A stretch of 64,000 nt of DNA from Sequoia sempervirens (taxonomy: Eukaryota; Streptophyta; Pinopsida; Cupressales; Cupressaceae). The position numbers were made by a program, and so were the translations under genes. The stretch lies in the NCBI GenBank assembly GCA_007258455.2, contig VDFB02373365.1, forward strand, positions 226,537,008 to 226,601,007, written 5' to 3'. How positions within the stretch are numbered: position 1 is the stretch's first letter; the number at the start of each line of letters is the position of its first letter. The notes under the pieces were generated by a model, which made no database searches, was not told where the DNA came from, and saw only the letters and a program-made list of their open reading frames with translations. Of the stretch, positions 31,750 through 44,060 are shown one piece after another.

Positions 31750-34700
31750 ATTGTTCCACATCAAGATCTACGGGGATAGTGGATGAAGCTAACGCTTCTT
31801 CTAGGATTCTCTTATGGGCAGATGAGATTTTTAGTAACTCCATGATGGAAATTTTCACACGCATTGTTTTCAGCTGATCTAGGACATTGTAGCCATTGGG
31901 GACAGATCTAGGTGTAGGGACTCTATTTTGTTGGGGTGATCTTGTGATGGTAACTTTGCCGCCTCTTGTGGTGACTCCACAATTGGCATGGGCTCCTTTG
32001 ATGGTGATGGTAGCGTAGTTTTCCTCTAGGGAAGCAATGATAGTTTCATATACATGATTTACATTTGTGAAGGTTTCTTTCCCATTATCTATGTTATTAT
32101 TTCCTTTATTTCCATGGTTAGGCATCAGATTCATGTATATCTTAAGGTTTTGGTTTCCTATTGGCTGTTCCACGTTTATAATTCTTTGATCAATGAGATC
32201 TTGAATTATGTTTTTTAACCTCATACAACTATTCATGGTATTCCCTTTGATTTTATGGAATTCAAAAAGTTTATTCTCATTATACCAAGGAGGTTTCATA
32301 TCCGGTTCTTGGTAATTCTCATAGGTGGGCGCTTTGATGAGTTTTTCATTTATCAGCTTCTTCATGATGACTTTAAGTGGTTCCCCCAGAGCGGTGTACT
32401 TTCGCTTGGGGTAATTCTTGTTCCGTTGGGCTAGTCCCCTTTCATCATTGAGATTATTGATTGCTTGATTGTTGTTTGGTTGTTGTGTTGTCCGATGATT
32501 CTTTCGGTGTTGGATTTGGATTTGTGGTGTGGATGTATTTTGGCATGGGGCACTGATGACCACTTTGGCATTGACAACACCATCATTAGTAACATTTTTG
32601 TTCCTTGCCCACATGTGAGGTTTATCATTGTAATTGGTGGGTGGGTGGTTGTTTTGTTGTTTGAGGTATGAAGTTGATCCTGTGGGTTGTGTCGTAAGGG
32701 CTCATTCAATACTAAGTGCCTTGGAGATCAATTGGTCATATGTGGTGATCCCTTGTACCTTGAGATGAAATTCCAAGAGGTCGTCAAGGTTGGATATAAT
32801 GGTGAAAACTTGTTGTTCCTCGGGCATGGTCCATTTACTCCGATTGGCCTTGGATTGCCATCGTTGTTGGAATGAAGCAAATAATTCATTCTTTCCTTGT
32901 TTCAGAGCTGAGAGTTCTTCTAGACTGACATCCATTACAATATTGCATGCATAATTTTTAATTAATGCATCTATAATTTCTTGGAATGTTTTGATGCTTG
33001 TTGGTAGGCAAGAGAACCACTCCATAGCATGGCCAGCCAAACTCCCAGGAAATAGCTGCATTAGATAGGTATCATCATATGCGACTTCCATGCAATGAAA
33101 CTGGAACTCCTTGATGTGATCTTCAGGGTTTCCCATCCCATGATATTTGTCAAACTTGGGGATCTCAAATCCCTTGGGGAAGGGTTTCATCACAAGGCTC
33201 CTGTCAAATGGATAGGGACACAAGTTTCTTGGTGTTTTTGTGGTTCACCCTAATTGAAGATCGAGCACTTGTTGTGAGAGCAACCTGATTTCTGTCATTG
33301 CATCATTTTATAGATTAGGGGGTGGGATGCAGGTGTTCTGGGGTGTTTCGATTGTGGGTTGGATGGGTGGGTTGGTTGGTGTGTTATTTGATGGTATTTG
33401 CATATTTTGTCAAGCCAGGTATGCTTGCACTTGTTGCTATATAAACAATGATCATTGTTGATCTTGTTGTTGTTGTGCTAGGATTGCTTGATGTTGTGCT
33501 TGTTTTTGTTGTGATAGGATTTCCTATTGTTGAGCTGGTTGTTGTGCTTGTTGTTCCAACAACACTTGTTGTTGGGCTGCCAATTGGGTTGCTTCTTGCT
33601 ACTCTTGATATTGTTTTATTGCTTGCTGATATGCTTGTAGTTGTGTTGCTTGTTTTTGTGCAAGAAGATATGCTTGTGCTTTTGCATGTTATGCTTGATA
33701 TTGGGTGTACGCCTGAGCTTGAGCTTGTGCTTGTGCTGCTTGTGCTTGGGCTTGTTCTTGTGTTGCTTGTTGTTGCAATAGAATTTGGGCTTGAGTAGCC
33801 TTTTGTGCTTGTAATGCGACTTGGGCTACTTGAGAAGCTTGTGTAGCTTGAGCGTCTTGCTATTGTTTTGTTGCAATAGGGCTTGGGTTTGTGTGGCCTA
33901 TTGTGCTTGTTGTGCAATTTGGGTGGTTTGAGCATTTTGTCCTGCTTGTGTGGCTTGTTGAGCATTTATTTGTACAGATTTTTTCTTTTGCACTTGTAGG
34001 AATGTCTTTGGATAAGTAGCTTGGTGAGCGACTTGCAATGCCATGTTGTATTGATTTGATAAATTAGAGTTTGGTGGTGGTGGGGGTGGTGGTGGATTTG
34101 GAATGGTGTTTGTGGTGGTGGTGAGCGGCGATGTCATGTTGGTGGTTTGAGTGGTGAATGGTGTTGTTGATGTGATTGGACTTTGAGATACCATGCTTTG
34201 AGATGTTAGTGGGGTGGTTGATGATGTCGTGATTGCTTATGTAGTTGTCATTTGTTGTTGCAATATTGAACACAAGTTTTTACAGTTTGGCGTGATGCTT
34301 TGATTGGTGTTTAGAATGTTGGTTTGATTGATATTTGGTAAAGGTGGAAGCCCCAAGCTAAGTAGAGGTGTGGATAATGGTGGTAATGGTGGGAGGGGTG
34401 TGAGTTCTTGAGAAAATGATGTGGTGTTGAAAATGCCCCCAGGTCTGAACATGTCACCTTCTTCTTATGAATTTGTGAGAAGAGAAGTTTGAGGTGTTGC
34501 ATGGAAGGATGATGATGATGGATCATTAGAATTATGGAAAGTGAGAGGGACATACTTATGTAATTGATTTTTGGGTATGTTTTGTTCCAAGATGGTGTTT
34601 TCATCCAAGTCATGATTATTAACAAGGGGGTGTGTTTAAATAGCATTAAGAAATTCATTTCCCTTATTGACATTAGGTTGTGTTGGAGCAAAAGATGTGA

Positions 34701-35124
34701 TTTGTGGAATGTTTTGAGTGATGTTTTGGGATGGGGGTGTAGATGAGATGGGGAGTGTGGATGAAATTAGAGGCATAACATCCAAAGATGGTTCCACTAT
34801 AGAGTTCACATCAAAATCAGAAGGTAATTTGGCCCCTTGTTTTGCTAGTTCAAGCATGTATAGTGAAGAGTTAAGACTCATCATGATGTTGATGATATTA
34901 TGGTTTTCTAGATTTTGGAGAATTTCGGTTATTTCTTCATGCGACATCCCAAAGGTAAGATCTTCTTGAATTTCCTCTTGTGGGTTTTGTGATGATGAGA
35001 TATTCAAAGGATTGCTTGATTCGACTAGATTCATTTCAGCGTTTTTTTGGCTTAGGTCACTTGAAGTGGGTGTTTCTTTGTTGGCTTCCATTTTCTTCTT
35101 GTATTGAGATCTAGTTTGAACCAT
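31750..35124 (-). pseudogene. Element A Gag with Gln/Ala-rich segment
   Basis: The ATG at 35124 gives MVQTRSQYKKKMEANKE, matching the element B Gag start. An acidic/Asn-rich N-terminus is followed by a Pro-rich stretch with eight consecutive Pro near 34080. Next comes about 180 residues of Gln/Ala repeat (33400-33970; phrases such as QAQAQAAQAQAQAQA), then the capsid (LCPYPFDRSLVMKPFPKGFE, GHAMEWFSCLPTSIKTFQEI) at 33223-32702. The knuckle is degraded: FEFHKIKGNTMNSC, with Cys to Phe and His to Asn. Stops at 34636, 33898 and elsewhere are single-base changes, and a frameshift lies near 33870. Gag would form the RNA-packaging particle. Confidence 0.9.
33400..33970 (-). repeat. Gln/Ala-coding low-complexity repeat in gag
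   Basis: On the minus strand this is a degenerate CAA-GCA codon array; on the plus strand it reads as TTGTTGTGCT repeats and gives spurious Val/Leu-rich frames. Element B has the corresponding array, split by element C (44030-44060 and 54832-55150). Confidence 0.9.
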
Positions 35125-37910
35125 AAAACAAGGATCAATTTTCAAGAATATGGGAGATGAATCTCTTATTTCCTTGGATTTATCTTTACTTTTGCACAAA
35201 AGAGAAAATTTTAGGATATCTTGAGGATCAAAAGGTGATGACGATGATGCAAGAGATGGATGATGTGGATGTTTTGATCTTTTGATAAATCTTGAGGGGG
35301 ATGCTAAACTTTTGGGACTTTCAAATATGTTTTGGATTTTGATTTTTGATTTTCCTTTTGGGATTGTCCTTGATTCGATTGATTTTGGTTTGCTTTGATT
35401 TGAACCAATAAACCCTAAGATGTTGGATGATTATCTAAGGGGTAGATTTTCTCAAAGGATGATAATTTGAATATGTGTAGGGAGAAGGATGCATCTACCC
35501 ACACCTATTCAAACAAGATGATAATTTAACCAAGCATATGAAGAAGGATGCACCTACATATACCTAGCTAAACAAGATGGTTTGATAACTTTGACTAAGT
35601 ATATGCAAAAGGATGCATCTACACATACCTAGCCAAAGATGATTTGATAAAGATTTCAAGGATTTTTTCTCAAATATTTGATGATTTTGATTTTTTCCAA
35701 AAAGCCTAGCATGAAGGATAATTTCAAGATTTCTCAAAAGGTGATGGTGAGATGATTTTTGGTTTGATGCTTGAAGGATGGATGAGAAAATCTTTTGATT
35801 TTGATCCTAAGATGAATCTAAAAAAGACACTTTGTTTACCTAAACCTTGGTATTGAAGAACATGGAATGCTTATATAGACCTTCATAACCAAGAAGTGGT
35901 TCAATTTGAGCATATATTTCTAGATTTTGAATCAAGGACTTTCGTTTTGGGATTTTGAATTCTTGGAAATTGTGAGGTTTCAACACATGTGAGTTAATTT
36001 TGTTATCTTTTCTTAGTGGCTTAATTTTATCACAAACACTTCTTTTGATTAGGTTTCCAAACTAGATGTCGAATGTCTTAATTTCTTTGAATCCCACAAA
36101 GTATGTTAAGTGGAAATTTGATGAATTCAAGGCAAGGGTTACCTATTGTTTAACTTTAGTACACAAATTGAGAGGTAATCCAAGTGTTTAGAAACCTTTA
36201 AGGATGGAATCCCAAGGGCAAGCAATAACACCTAAATTGGGTCAATTGTATTTGTCTCCTAAAGGGTTTGAAATTTTGATGATGATGTTTAAGTGTTTGT
36301 TTCCAAGATGTTTTCAAACAAGCAAAGCATTTTGTAACCAAGAATAAGTACAACCCTATGGATATAGAAGACAATATTTGTTGAGTCCCCACTTGGACAA
36401 GTCTTGCTACGCTTATCCTTACCGAATGGTTAGATGCTTGACCCCACTGGCTCCCCTCCACAACACTCACTTATATGAGGCAGCTAGGCATCAACACCCA
36501 TGAAACTCCCATGGCATGCTTTCCATTTCTACTAATAGACCGTAAAAGTGTGGGGCAGCTTCAGAACGATCGTTCTTGCACCAACGAATAGATCAAGGAT
36601 TTTGGCAATTCTAAAACATGGGTTTTAATTAGGAATTTTTGTTTGTGGACATTGACCCATATGGCAAGAGTCCATTTTTAGATCCATCTCATCAGAGCCA
36701 ACTACATGATATTGGCATTTATTCCAATACCCACATTTATATCCCAGTTGGAAATACTCTTGGCTTTAGAGTGGTACCGGTTGAGTCATTCCCTTGGGTG
36801 AGTAATTTTTCCCCAACGCAGGCCCTATAAGATAAACAAAAGCGAGTAAAGACAATTTCCATAACTCGATCAATCTTTGTTTGTAACACAAAGAGAGAGA
36901 ATGTATGCAATAATGCTCTACTCACACTCGCACAATGTTTTGTTCAATTTTAAACCCAAAATGAACTTTGGAGGTGATTGCTTTATCTCAACCCAAAATC
37001 ACAAAAAGGGCCTTTTGATTCTCAAGATCACTATAAAGCGCGAGAGAATTGCATATGTCCTTTTTCAATAAAGTTAGTTTAAGTAAGCCATCATGAAGAA
37101 AAAGTTGCACTTGTTCATTTTAGAGCCACAAAGCAATTGTGAGTTCTTTTTAAAGCACTAAAGGACAAATGAGAGTTGTTTTTTTCAATTGTTAACCAAA
37201 AAAAAAACTCTAGTAAGTTGTAGTCATAATGTTTGTTTTAAGCCATTACAAAATTGAAAAGGTTCTTTTTAAAAGCCCAAATAAAATTAGTATCCTAAGA
37301 AAGAAGAGATAACAATTTCCTAAGAGTGTTAAACAAACACTAAAGTGTTTAAAAACGCTTTGATTTTGTGAAATACCATCATCATGCTTCTCTTTTCTTT
37401 TTTTTTTAATTGATCCAACCTACAAGAAAGAAAATAAGTCAGATTCTGCAAATAATAGAGGTTAAAAAGTAGAAAACATAAGATAAACTTATCATTTGAT
37501 AAAATACACGTGGTAAAAAGAAATTCCAATTTTTTAGTCCCTGTCAGCAGTGCAACCATGATTGCATCACAATTTGATTTCTCTAGTGGTGTTGTATAGC
37601 GCCGCTTACTAGTCAGTGGTGCTTTGTACCTGAACCAGTGAGCTCAAATGTGTCACCCTTTTGCTCAACGGTACAGTTTGATTTTTTTGAAAATTCTCGC
37701 GGGTCTAATTGGTCAAGCGATGCGGTTTAAAATTCAAAATCTTGGGAGAGAAGGATATAGCATCGTGGTTTGATTTTTTAGTGGTCCTATACAATGATGC
37801 TAGAAATACAGTGGTGCTAAACGACATTGAGCTTCCAGCGACAGAGTTTTCCTGTGGGCAAATAAAAATGCATAATTTTAATGAAAAACATGATTGAAAA
37901 GTGAGATTTC
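35125..37910 (-). other. Element A leader (PBS to gag)
   Basis: A 2.8-kb non-coding leader, typical of the long 5' untranslated region of Tat/Ogre elements. Short frames show no recognisable domain. A 14-bp perfect palindrome, AGAACGATCGTTCT, at 36563-36576 is shared with the B leader at 41052-41065. An A-rich purine tract is present at 37195-37205. Confidence 0.7.
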
Positions 37911-37926
37911 CCTCCTTCTAGCACCA
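37911..37926 (-). other. Element A primer-binding site
   Basis: The minus strand reads TGGTGCTAGAAGGAGG three bases after the 5' LTR end. The element B site is TAGTGCTAGAAGGAGG at 39713-39728. I do not assign the primer tRNA. Confidence 0.8.
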
Positions 37927-37929
37927 AAA

Positions 37930-39213
37930 TGTTGAACCTCAATCCCAATACCTGAAAAACAATAAGAACAAACACATTAGATGATGAAATGCAAGAAAGA
38001 ACAAGGATTCCCCATGAAATCTATTTACAAAGTTCAAATTAGGAAAAGCAATGAAAAATACAATGAGATAACAATAAAAGAGATTGAATCCTAATTAAAC
38101 TAGCAAACTCATGATCCCATGGGGGAATTGGTGTCAATTTGATGTGAAAATGGGCCCTTTCCCAATTCCTATGATGCAAGATTGATGTGTGATGATAATT
38201 GATCCACTTTTTTGATGCTTGATGAGTGCTCCAATGGAAAAATCTGCATAACCTAGCTAAGATTCAATGATAATGGATGGAATTTGATAATGATTTGAGC
38301 ATAGTAAGTTTACTCAAATTGTGGATGCCAAAATGAAGAGATTAGCCTCTTATTTATATATTGACAAGTTGAAAGCATGCCCAAAATAGAGCAATGTGGG
38401 ACTAAGAATTAACCAATGGCAAAGTGCCACTTGTCAACTTGTGAGTGGATGAAGGATGTGCAAGTTTTGATGATTGTGCCAATAAATGCATATTTTAAAT
38501 TTTGAATTTGTTGAAATGACATGCAAGAGGGAAGAAAGAATGCATTGAATGCCACTTAGCTCAAGGCAAAGGACATGTAAGATGGAGTTAATGCCTTGTT
38601 GGAAGGACTTATCCCACTTGGAATTTGAATTCAAATTTGGGGAATATTCCTCAAAAGATGCTTTGTTGAAGAAAATAGAGATTTAATAAATCAATTAAAT
38701 CTATTTTCATGTGCAAGTGGGAAAAGCTAGAAGATGGGACATGATATGAGATTAAATTAATCCAAGTTAATTAATTTAATGAAGAGATTAAGTGATGTGA
38801 CCTATTTGACTTAAATTTGTGGATTTATTTAAATCAAATATGAGAAGAATGTGATAAGAGATTAATTAAATAAAGATTCATGATTTATCTAATTAACAAA
38901 AATGATGTTAGATTAAATTAAAGAAGGTTTTAATTTATTTAATTTAATAAATAGACTTTAAAGATTTAATTAAATAAAATTGACTATTTAATTAAATGGG
39001 GATAGTTAGATCATACAGGTTGATTTAATTATCGAGAGAGAAGGTGATTTAATTAGATAACTGATTTATTTAATTAAGAGAAGAATATTGATGAATTTAA
39101 TCAGATAAGGGTATTTGATTAAATGGTTAGACTGAAAGATGATTTAGGATGAAACGATGTTAGTGGATAGGATCAGATGCACAATGTCAATCAGTACATT
39201 TTATGTGTCTACA
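37930..39213 (-). repeat. Element A 5' LTR
   Basis: 1284 bp, plus reading TGTTGAACC to GTGTCTACA. The minus-strand TATAAATA at 38351-38358 is the likely promoter for the 17-kb internal transcript. Confidence 0.95.
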
Positions 39214-39218
39214 ACATC

Positions 39219-39709
39219 CATTAATGGATTCCATGCATCCATCTTAGTTTGTATATAAATTAGGGTTTCCATCTTTTAGCTTAGAATTAGCTTATATTAA
39301 CCTAGCAATGGCATAGTTAGATCATTTGTAGCATAAAATCATATTAACTTAGCTTGCATCATGTTAAATTTAGCGTAAACTAGGTTTTCATCCATTTATC
39401 ACAATGGTTTCATCAATTATCTTTTATAGAATCAATTGAAATAGGCTCACTAATCACGAGATCAATTGGGAAAGGGTCATTGTCCCACATCAACATGACA
39501 CCAATTCCAAAATTGGATAATTTTCAAATGGGTTAGAGTAGGAATTTAATTGTTTTCATTGTTTGTAACTTTCAGTTTGTATAAATGCTTAGTTTAACTT
39601 TTAATTTTGAATGATCTTGTTTGATATATTTAGGTTTAGTGGATAAATTGTGCTTCAATTCATCATGGATCAAGCATAATTGACCCACCTTAACAATCCT
39701 CATCTCACA
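39219..39709 (+). repeat. Element B 5' LTR, second part
   Basis: Continues the B LTR beyond element A and ends TCTCACA, followed by the PBS. It is an inverted match to 9071-9538 of solo LTR D. Confidence 0.9.
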
Positions 39710-39712
39710 TTC

Positions 39713-39728
39713 TAGTGCTAGAAGGAGG
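39713..39728 (+). other. Element B primer-binding site
   Basis: TAGTGCTAGAAGGAGG just after the LTR end; one base from the element A site (TGG to TAG). Confidence 0.75.
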
Positions 39729-42700
39729 TCTAAACATTAATTTAACTAGTTTTTAGTTCAAATTTTACTATGTGCTTATTTTGTAGGATACAACGATGCT
39801 CAAATTACAAAAAATAACACAATTTGAAGAGTGTCACCATATAGTGACACCATTACAATTTGAAACACTGACACTGATTAAATGCACTAGTGTTGATTTA
39901 AATATGGCAATGCCCATTTAATATAGAGGTATCGAAAACATCAAACAATGATGCCCCCAAATTTGAAATTGCGATGCTACTATGTTTAGTGATGTTGGAC
40001 CAAATCTCTATGCTATTGTGCTCTCTATTTTACTACAGAGCATCACCCATTTTTTCACCAGAGTGATGCCCATAGTTCAAATTGTGATGCTATCATGTTC
40101 AATGATGCCCAACTAAGGTAAGAAACTTTATGGTTTTTTTTGACATGTTCTTTAATTTCCTTGATTTATCTGATCACTAATGCACCTTTGACGATGTTTT
40201 GGTTGTTAGAATAACAAGGTTTTGTAGGTTTAAAGACATGGAGTGAAAGTGAGGAAAGTTTTTCTATCTTAAAATTCTATGATTGTAGCAAGTGTTTAAC
40301 ACTTTGGGGCAATTATAACCCAACTTTTATGCTTCGTACTTTCTTCTTTAGGAAACACACTAAATTTCAATTTGGTTTAAAACAAACACACAAATAGGAT
40401 TAAAATTGAACCCTAATCTCATTACTACTTTTTTGGGTTTAAAATTAAACAAGATAACTTCATATTTCATTTGGTGCTTAAAACAAACTCATCATTGTTT
40501 TGAGGGGTTAAAATTTACAACTGTTTGTTATGTTTTGTGATTTACAACCTTGTTAGTGGATGCATATGCAATTCTCTCACACCATTTGGTGATCTTGAGA
40601 AACAAATACATTCCTTAACACTTTGCAAAATCACCTACACCTTTCAATTTAGATTACAACTAAACCCCCTTGCGAGTGTGAGAAAAATGCATAGCGTGTG
40701 TTCTCTCTTTGTTCATATGGATAAAGATGATCGAACTATGGATGTACTTCCTTACTATTGTTTACCTTTAGAGGGTCTACCTCCCCACTTCAAAAGGAGG
40801 GAACAACCTAAGTGGTAACAATCTAACGCCATCTTCCAAAGTGTGATATAAATGTGTTGTCGCAATGAAAATTGTGATCAATGGGAAGTGGTACATGATA
40901 GCTCTCCCCTAGTATCTTTACGATGTGTAAAGCCCTTGTTCTAAGGGTTGGGAGACCTCTTGACGTAGTTTATCATTGCACCCCCTAAATTGGAAGCCCT
41001 TATTATGAGCCCTTGTTTAGAATCCAAAAATCCTTAATATTTGTTGGTGTAAGAACGATCATTCTGAAGCGGCCTCACATTTGTACTATTCAATTGTAGA
41101 AATAGAAAAAAATCCTTTTGATCTCTAGATTCTAAGGATTTTGAAATTTTTTGGTCCTGAGAAGTGTTATGTGAAGGAGAGATGGTGTTGCCAAATATCT
41201 AATAGTTCGCATTATTTAGTGTTTGGAGAAATCAGAGTGGGGACTGAACAAATATAGCCATTTCAAACCTAGGGGTGTAATGATTGTGAGTCAGTTTAAT
41301 ACTTTGCTTGATTCCAAAATGATGCAAAAACAAACATTCACTATCTTCCTCAAAATTTCAAACACTTTGGCCTAAATATGGATACCTCTTGAAAAATCCT
41401 TGATATTGCTGCTTGTTCTAAGGATTCTATCCTTATAGATTTCTAAATATCTTGACTTATATCAAAATCCATATTTTCCAAATACAACATAGGAAATTAT
41501 GGCTTCAACCTCATGATTCTCACAAAATGGACATTGTGAAAGTTATGGTGTTTTTAACATAAACATTTAGTTTGAAACTTAATCTAGACAAGTGATTGTG
41601 GTAAAATAAATTCATTAAGCAATATGAATTGAAAAATGAACCCCACATGACTATTTGGATACTAATTTCTCCCATTGAACAACCTAATCTTCCAAGTGCT
41701 ATAATTCAACCAAATTTTGAATTCATTAATGGAGAAAAAACTGATCTCATTAGCAGTTTAAGAAGCTTCACTTTTGAAACAAAAGAGACAGAAGCCCAAT
41801 GAAGAAACATAACAACCATTTTAGATGAAGAGGAACAAGCTGATATTGAGTCTAGAAGGCCCATATTACCACCACTTTCTTGGCAATAAATATCTTCCTT
41901 TCTTCCATAAACTTAAAATTGTTTTTACATGATCTCACATAAATTCAGCATCCTTAAAGTAAGGTCTATAGGTCCTCATTTTATACTTAGTAATCTCACT
42001 CCAAAATCTCTCAAGAAGCATCTCCTAGCACTACATAAGAATGGAGATAGGTTGGTAGAAAAATTCTATAGACACACTTCAAGAAACAGTCCAGAATTAT
42101 ATGCATTCTTTTGGAGTCAAAATCTTGGTCTTTTTCATGATACTAAACTCCTCTAAATGATCCATCGCACAATCAAAATACATTGGGGAATATCTCCATC
42201 CCGTAATTGCAAATGTAGGTATCGCAGTACACAATTTAGTAGGAAGTGGGCTTCAATACTCTATCACAATCGTTACCACTTGTTAAGAAACTTTTACACT
42301 CAAGCTAGGAGGATCCAAATAGGTCTAAACATCCCCATTCATCCTCTCCTCTAAATCAACATTGGTTTTTTAGGATTTGAACATTTTAGAGGTCTAGCAT
42401 CATTCTCACTACCTTGGTCTTGTCAAAACAAAGGTTCACTTTAAAGTCAACATCGGGTCAAACATCTCACTTACCCTTTCATCAAACTTCATCCTTCACT
42501 ACATCCCACTTTGCAAAATTTTGAGTACACCAACACTTTGTGACTTAAACATCAAATCAAATCAACCTCTAACTTAGCTACTTTGTTTGTGAAATGTATC
42601 CTTTTCCATGAACTTAGTTAAGTTAGTTATAATCATTGAACTAGTTCATCTTGAAAGTCATGAGTCTGCCCTAAATATTTACAAGTTCATAAACATCCTT

Positions 42701-42911
42701 TATCCCAACATCAAAACATCAAGAGAAAGTCAAAAGTGTTGTTTCAAAATGGTTCCAAAGATCACTCCCCATATTACCCATCTTTTCATCCCCCATTATC
42801 ACAATTGCTCCCAAAAGACTTAGAGTGTCTCTTTTACCTAGATTTGAGTCAACTAGAGAGTTCAAACATCACAAATCACAAAAAAAATCTCCCATAGGTG
42901 AGACAAAATTT
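39729..42911 (+). other. Element B leader (PBS to gag)
   Basis: About 3.2 kb without a supportable gene. It parallels the A leader: the palindrome variant AGAACGATCATTCT sits at 41052-41065, about 1.34 kb from the PBS versus about 1.36 kb in A. The region 39820-40130 is rich in ATGCTA/GTGATG phrases. The small open frames here have no recognisable domain and are best treated as chance. Confidence 0.65.
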
Positions 42912-44060
42912 ATGGTAAAGACTAGATCACAACACAAGAGAATCATGGAGAAAGCCAAAGTTACATTCACCTCAAGTGATTCAAATCCTTTATAATTCAA
43001 TCTGAGAAGTCAAGTTACACCATCACAACAACCTGCATCACCATTGAGACCATATGAGATAGAAGATATTACAAACAACCCCTTTGAACTCACTAGGAAG
43101 GAAATTATGGAATATCAAACCTTTGAAAATGTAGCTCCTATCTCCCCGATGTTTGTGGCATAAAATTTAACACAAGGTTTCACAACTCCATCATTAATCC
43201 TAAATCAAACCTACATTTCCAGTATTGCAACAAGCCTTTCTAAAGACTTTGTTCATGTGATTTCATTTGAAAATAGCACACTTGTGGGAACACTTGAAAC
43301 AAATCCTCCATCTAGCACAACCACTTGGACACCTAGCTTTGCTGCTCCTCCTATTCCTGAAGATCCTAAACAGATATACATACCTCTTGATCTTCATTAC
43401 TCAACCATGACTTTGACATATCAAGGAAATCCATCTTCATCTATACCCATGAGTAAAACAAGTGTTCCTACCATCATGCAAAGCAGTGTGAATCCAGTAT
43501 CTCAAAACAATGTGCAAGGGCATATCAATACCATACCACAGAATCAACCCTTAAAGCGAACAATAACATCCTTACACAATCTTCCAATGGGTTTTTCCAT
43601 ACCATTGGTTTCAAAAAACACATCCACACCATCCATCATCAATCCACCTCAAAAAAATCCCTTGGTTACAAGTTTTGTCAACCTAGGAAGTACCTTGATC
43701 ATGAATCCTTCATTTACATCTTTGGCGCAAGGAAATCCTCAAGACATGGGATAAGGAAATATTTTTAATCAATGGAATCAAGGTCATAGAGTGTCATTTC
43801 CCTCACAAAATTTAATGACATCATCTTCATCCTTTCCCAGAATTCCCTTTGTCATGCCAAATCAATTTGAACCTCAAGCATACATTCCTCCATCATCATC
43901 TACTAACTTACAAGGAATGTTAAATCAGTCGAACCCTCCACCTCTCATCAACAATCCATTACCCACTCAAAATGTCAATATCCATAATCCTCCATAAATT
44001 TCTCAACAACCACCTGATCCCACATTACAAGCGCATGCATTAGCTTTACAGCAAGCACAA
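42912..44060 (+). pseudogene. Element B Gag, N-terminal part (split by element C)
   Basis: The ATG at 42912 gives MVKTRSQHKRIMEKAKVTFT, like the A Gag start. The protein is Ser/Thr/Pro/Asn-rich with stops at about 42992, 43161, 43752 and 43995, and no frameshift is evident to the end. The final residues ALALQQAQ enter the Gln/Ala array, which resumes at 54832 after element C. The low-complexity N-terminus is probably disordered. Gag function is as for element A. Confidence 0.88.

Larger units (their letters stand above)
19513..39213 (-). mobile_element. Element A: near-complete Tat/Ogre-like retrotransposon with antisense PMD gene, 19.7 kb
   Basis: Flanked by GCATC (19508-19512) and ACATC (39214-39218), a duplication with one mismatch. 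Two LTRs of 1284 bp each share TGT...ACA ends. On the minus strand the order is 5' LTR, PBS (37911-37926), 2.8-kb leader, gag (start 35124), protease, G-patch, RT, RNase H, aRH, integrase, 3-kb spacer, antisense PMD gene, PPT, 3' LTR. In the first 370 bases of the LTR pair I count about 19 differences, so identity is near 95%. The coding frames have few frameshifts but many point stops. Dual RNase H and the G-patch mark it as Tat lineage. Confidence 0.93.

Noticed and set aside
33448..33798. Plus-strand Val/Leu-rich 116-codon frame
   Set aside because: It is the shadow of the minus-strand Gln/Ala gag repeat; the TTG/GTT codon bias follows from the repeat.
36198..36470. Minus-strand 90-codon frame in the A leader as an extra upstream ORF
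   Set aside because: Tat/Ogre elements can have an ORF before gag, but this frame shows no recognisable domain and I see no open equivalent in B.
40525..42823. Short frames in the B leader (for example 40525-40818, 42608-42823)
   Set aside because: No start context, domain or counterpart in the A leader; chance frames in a long untranslated leader.
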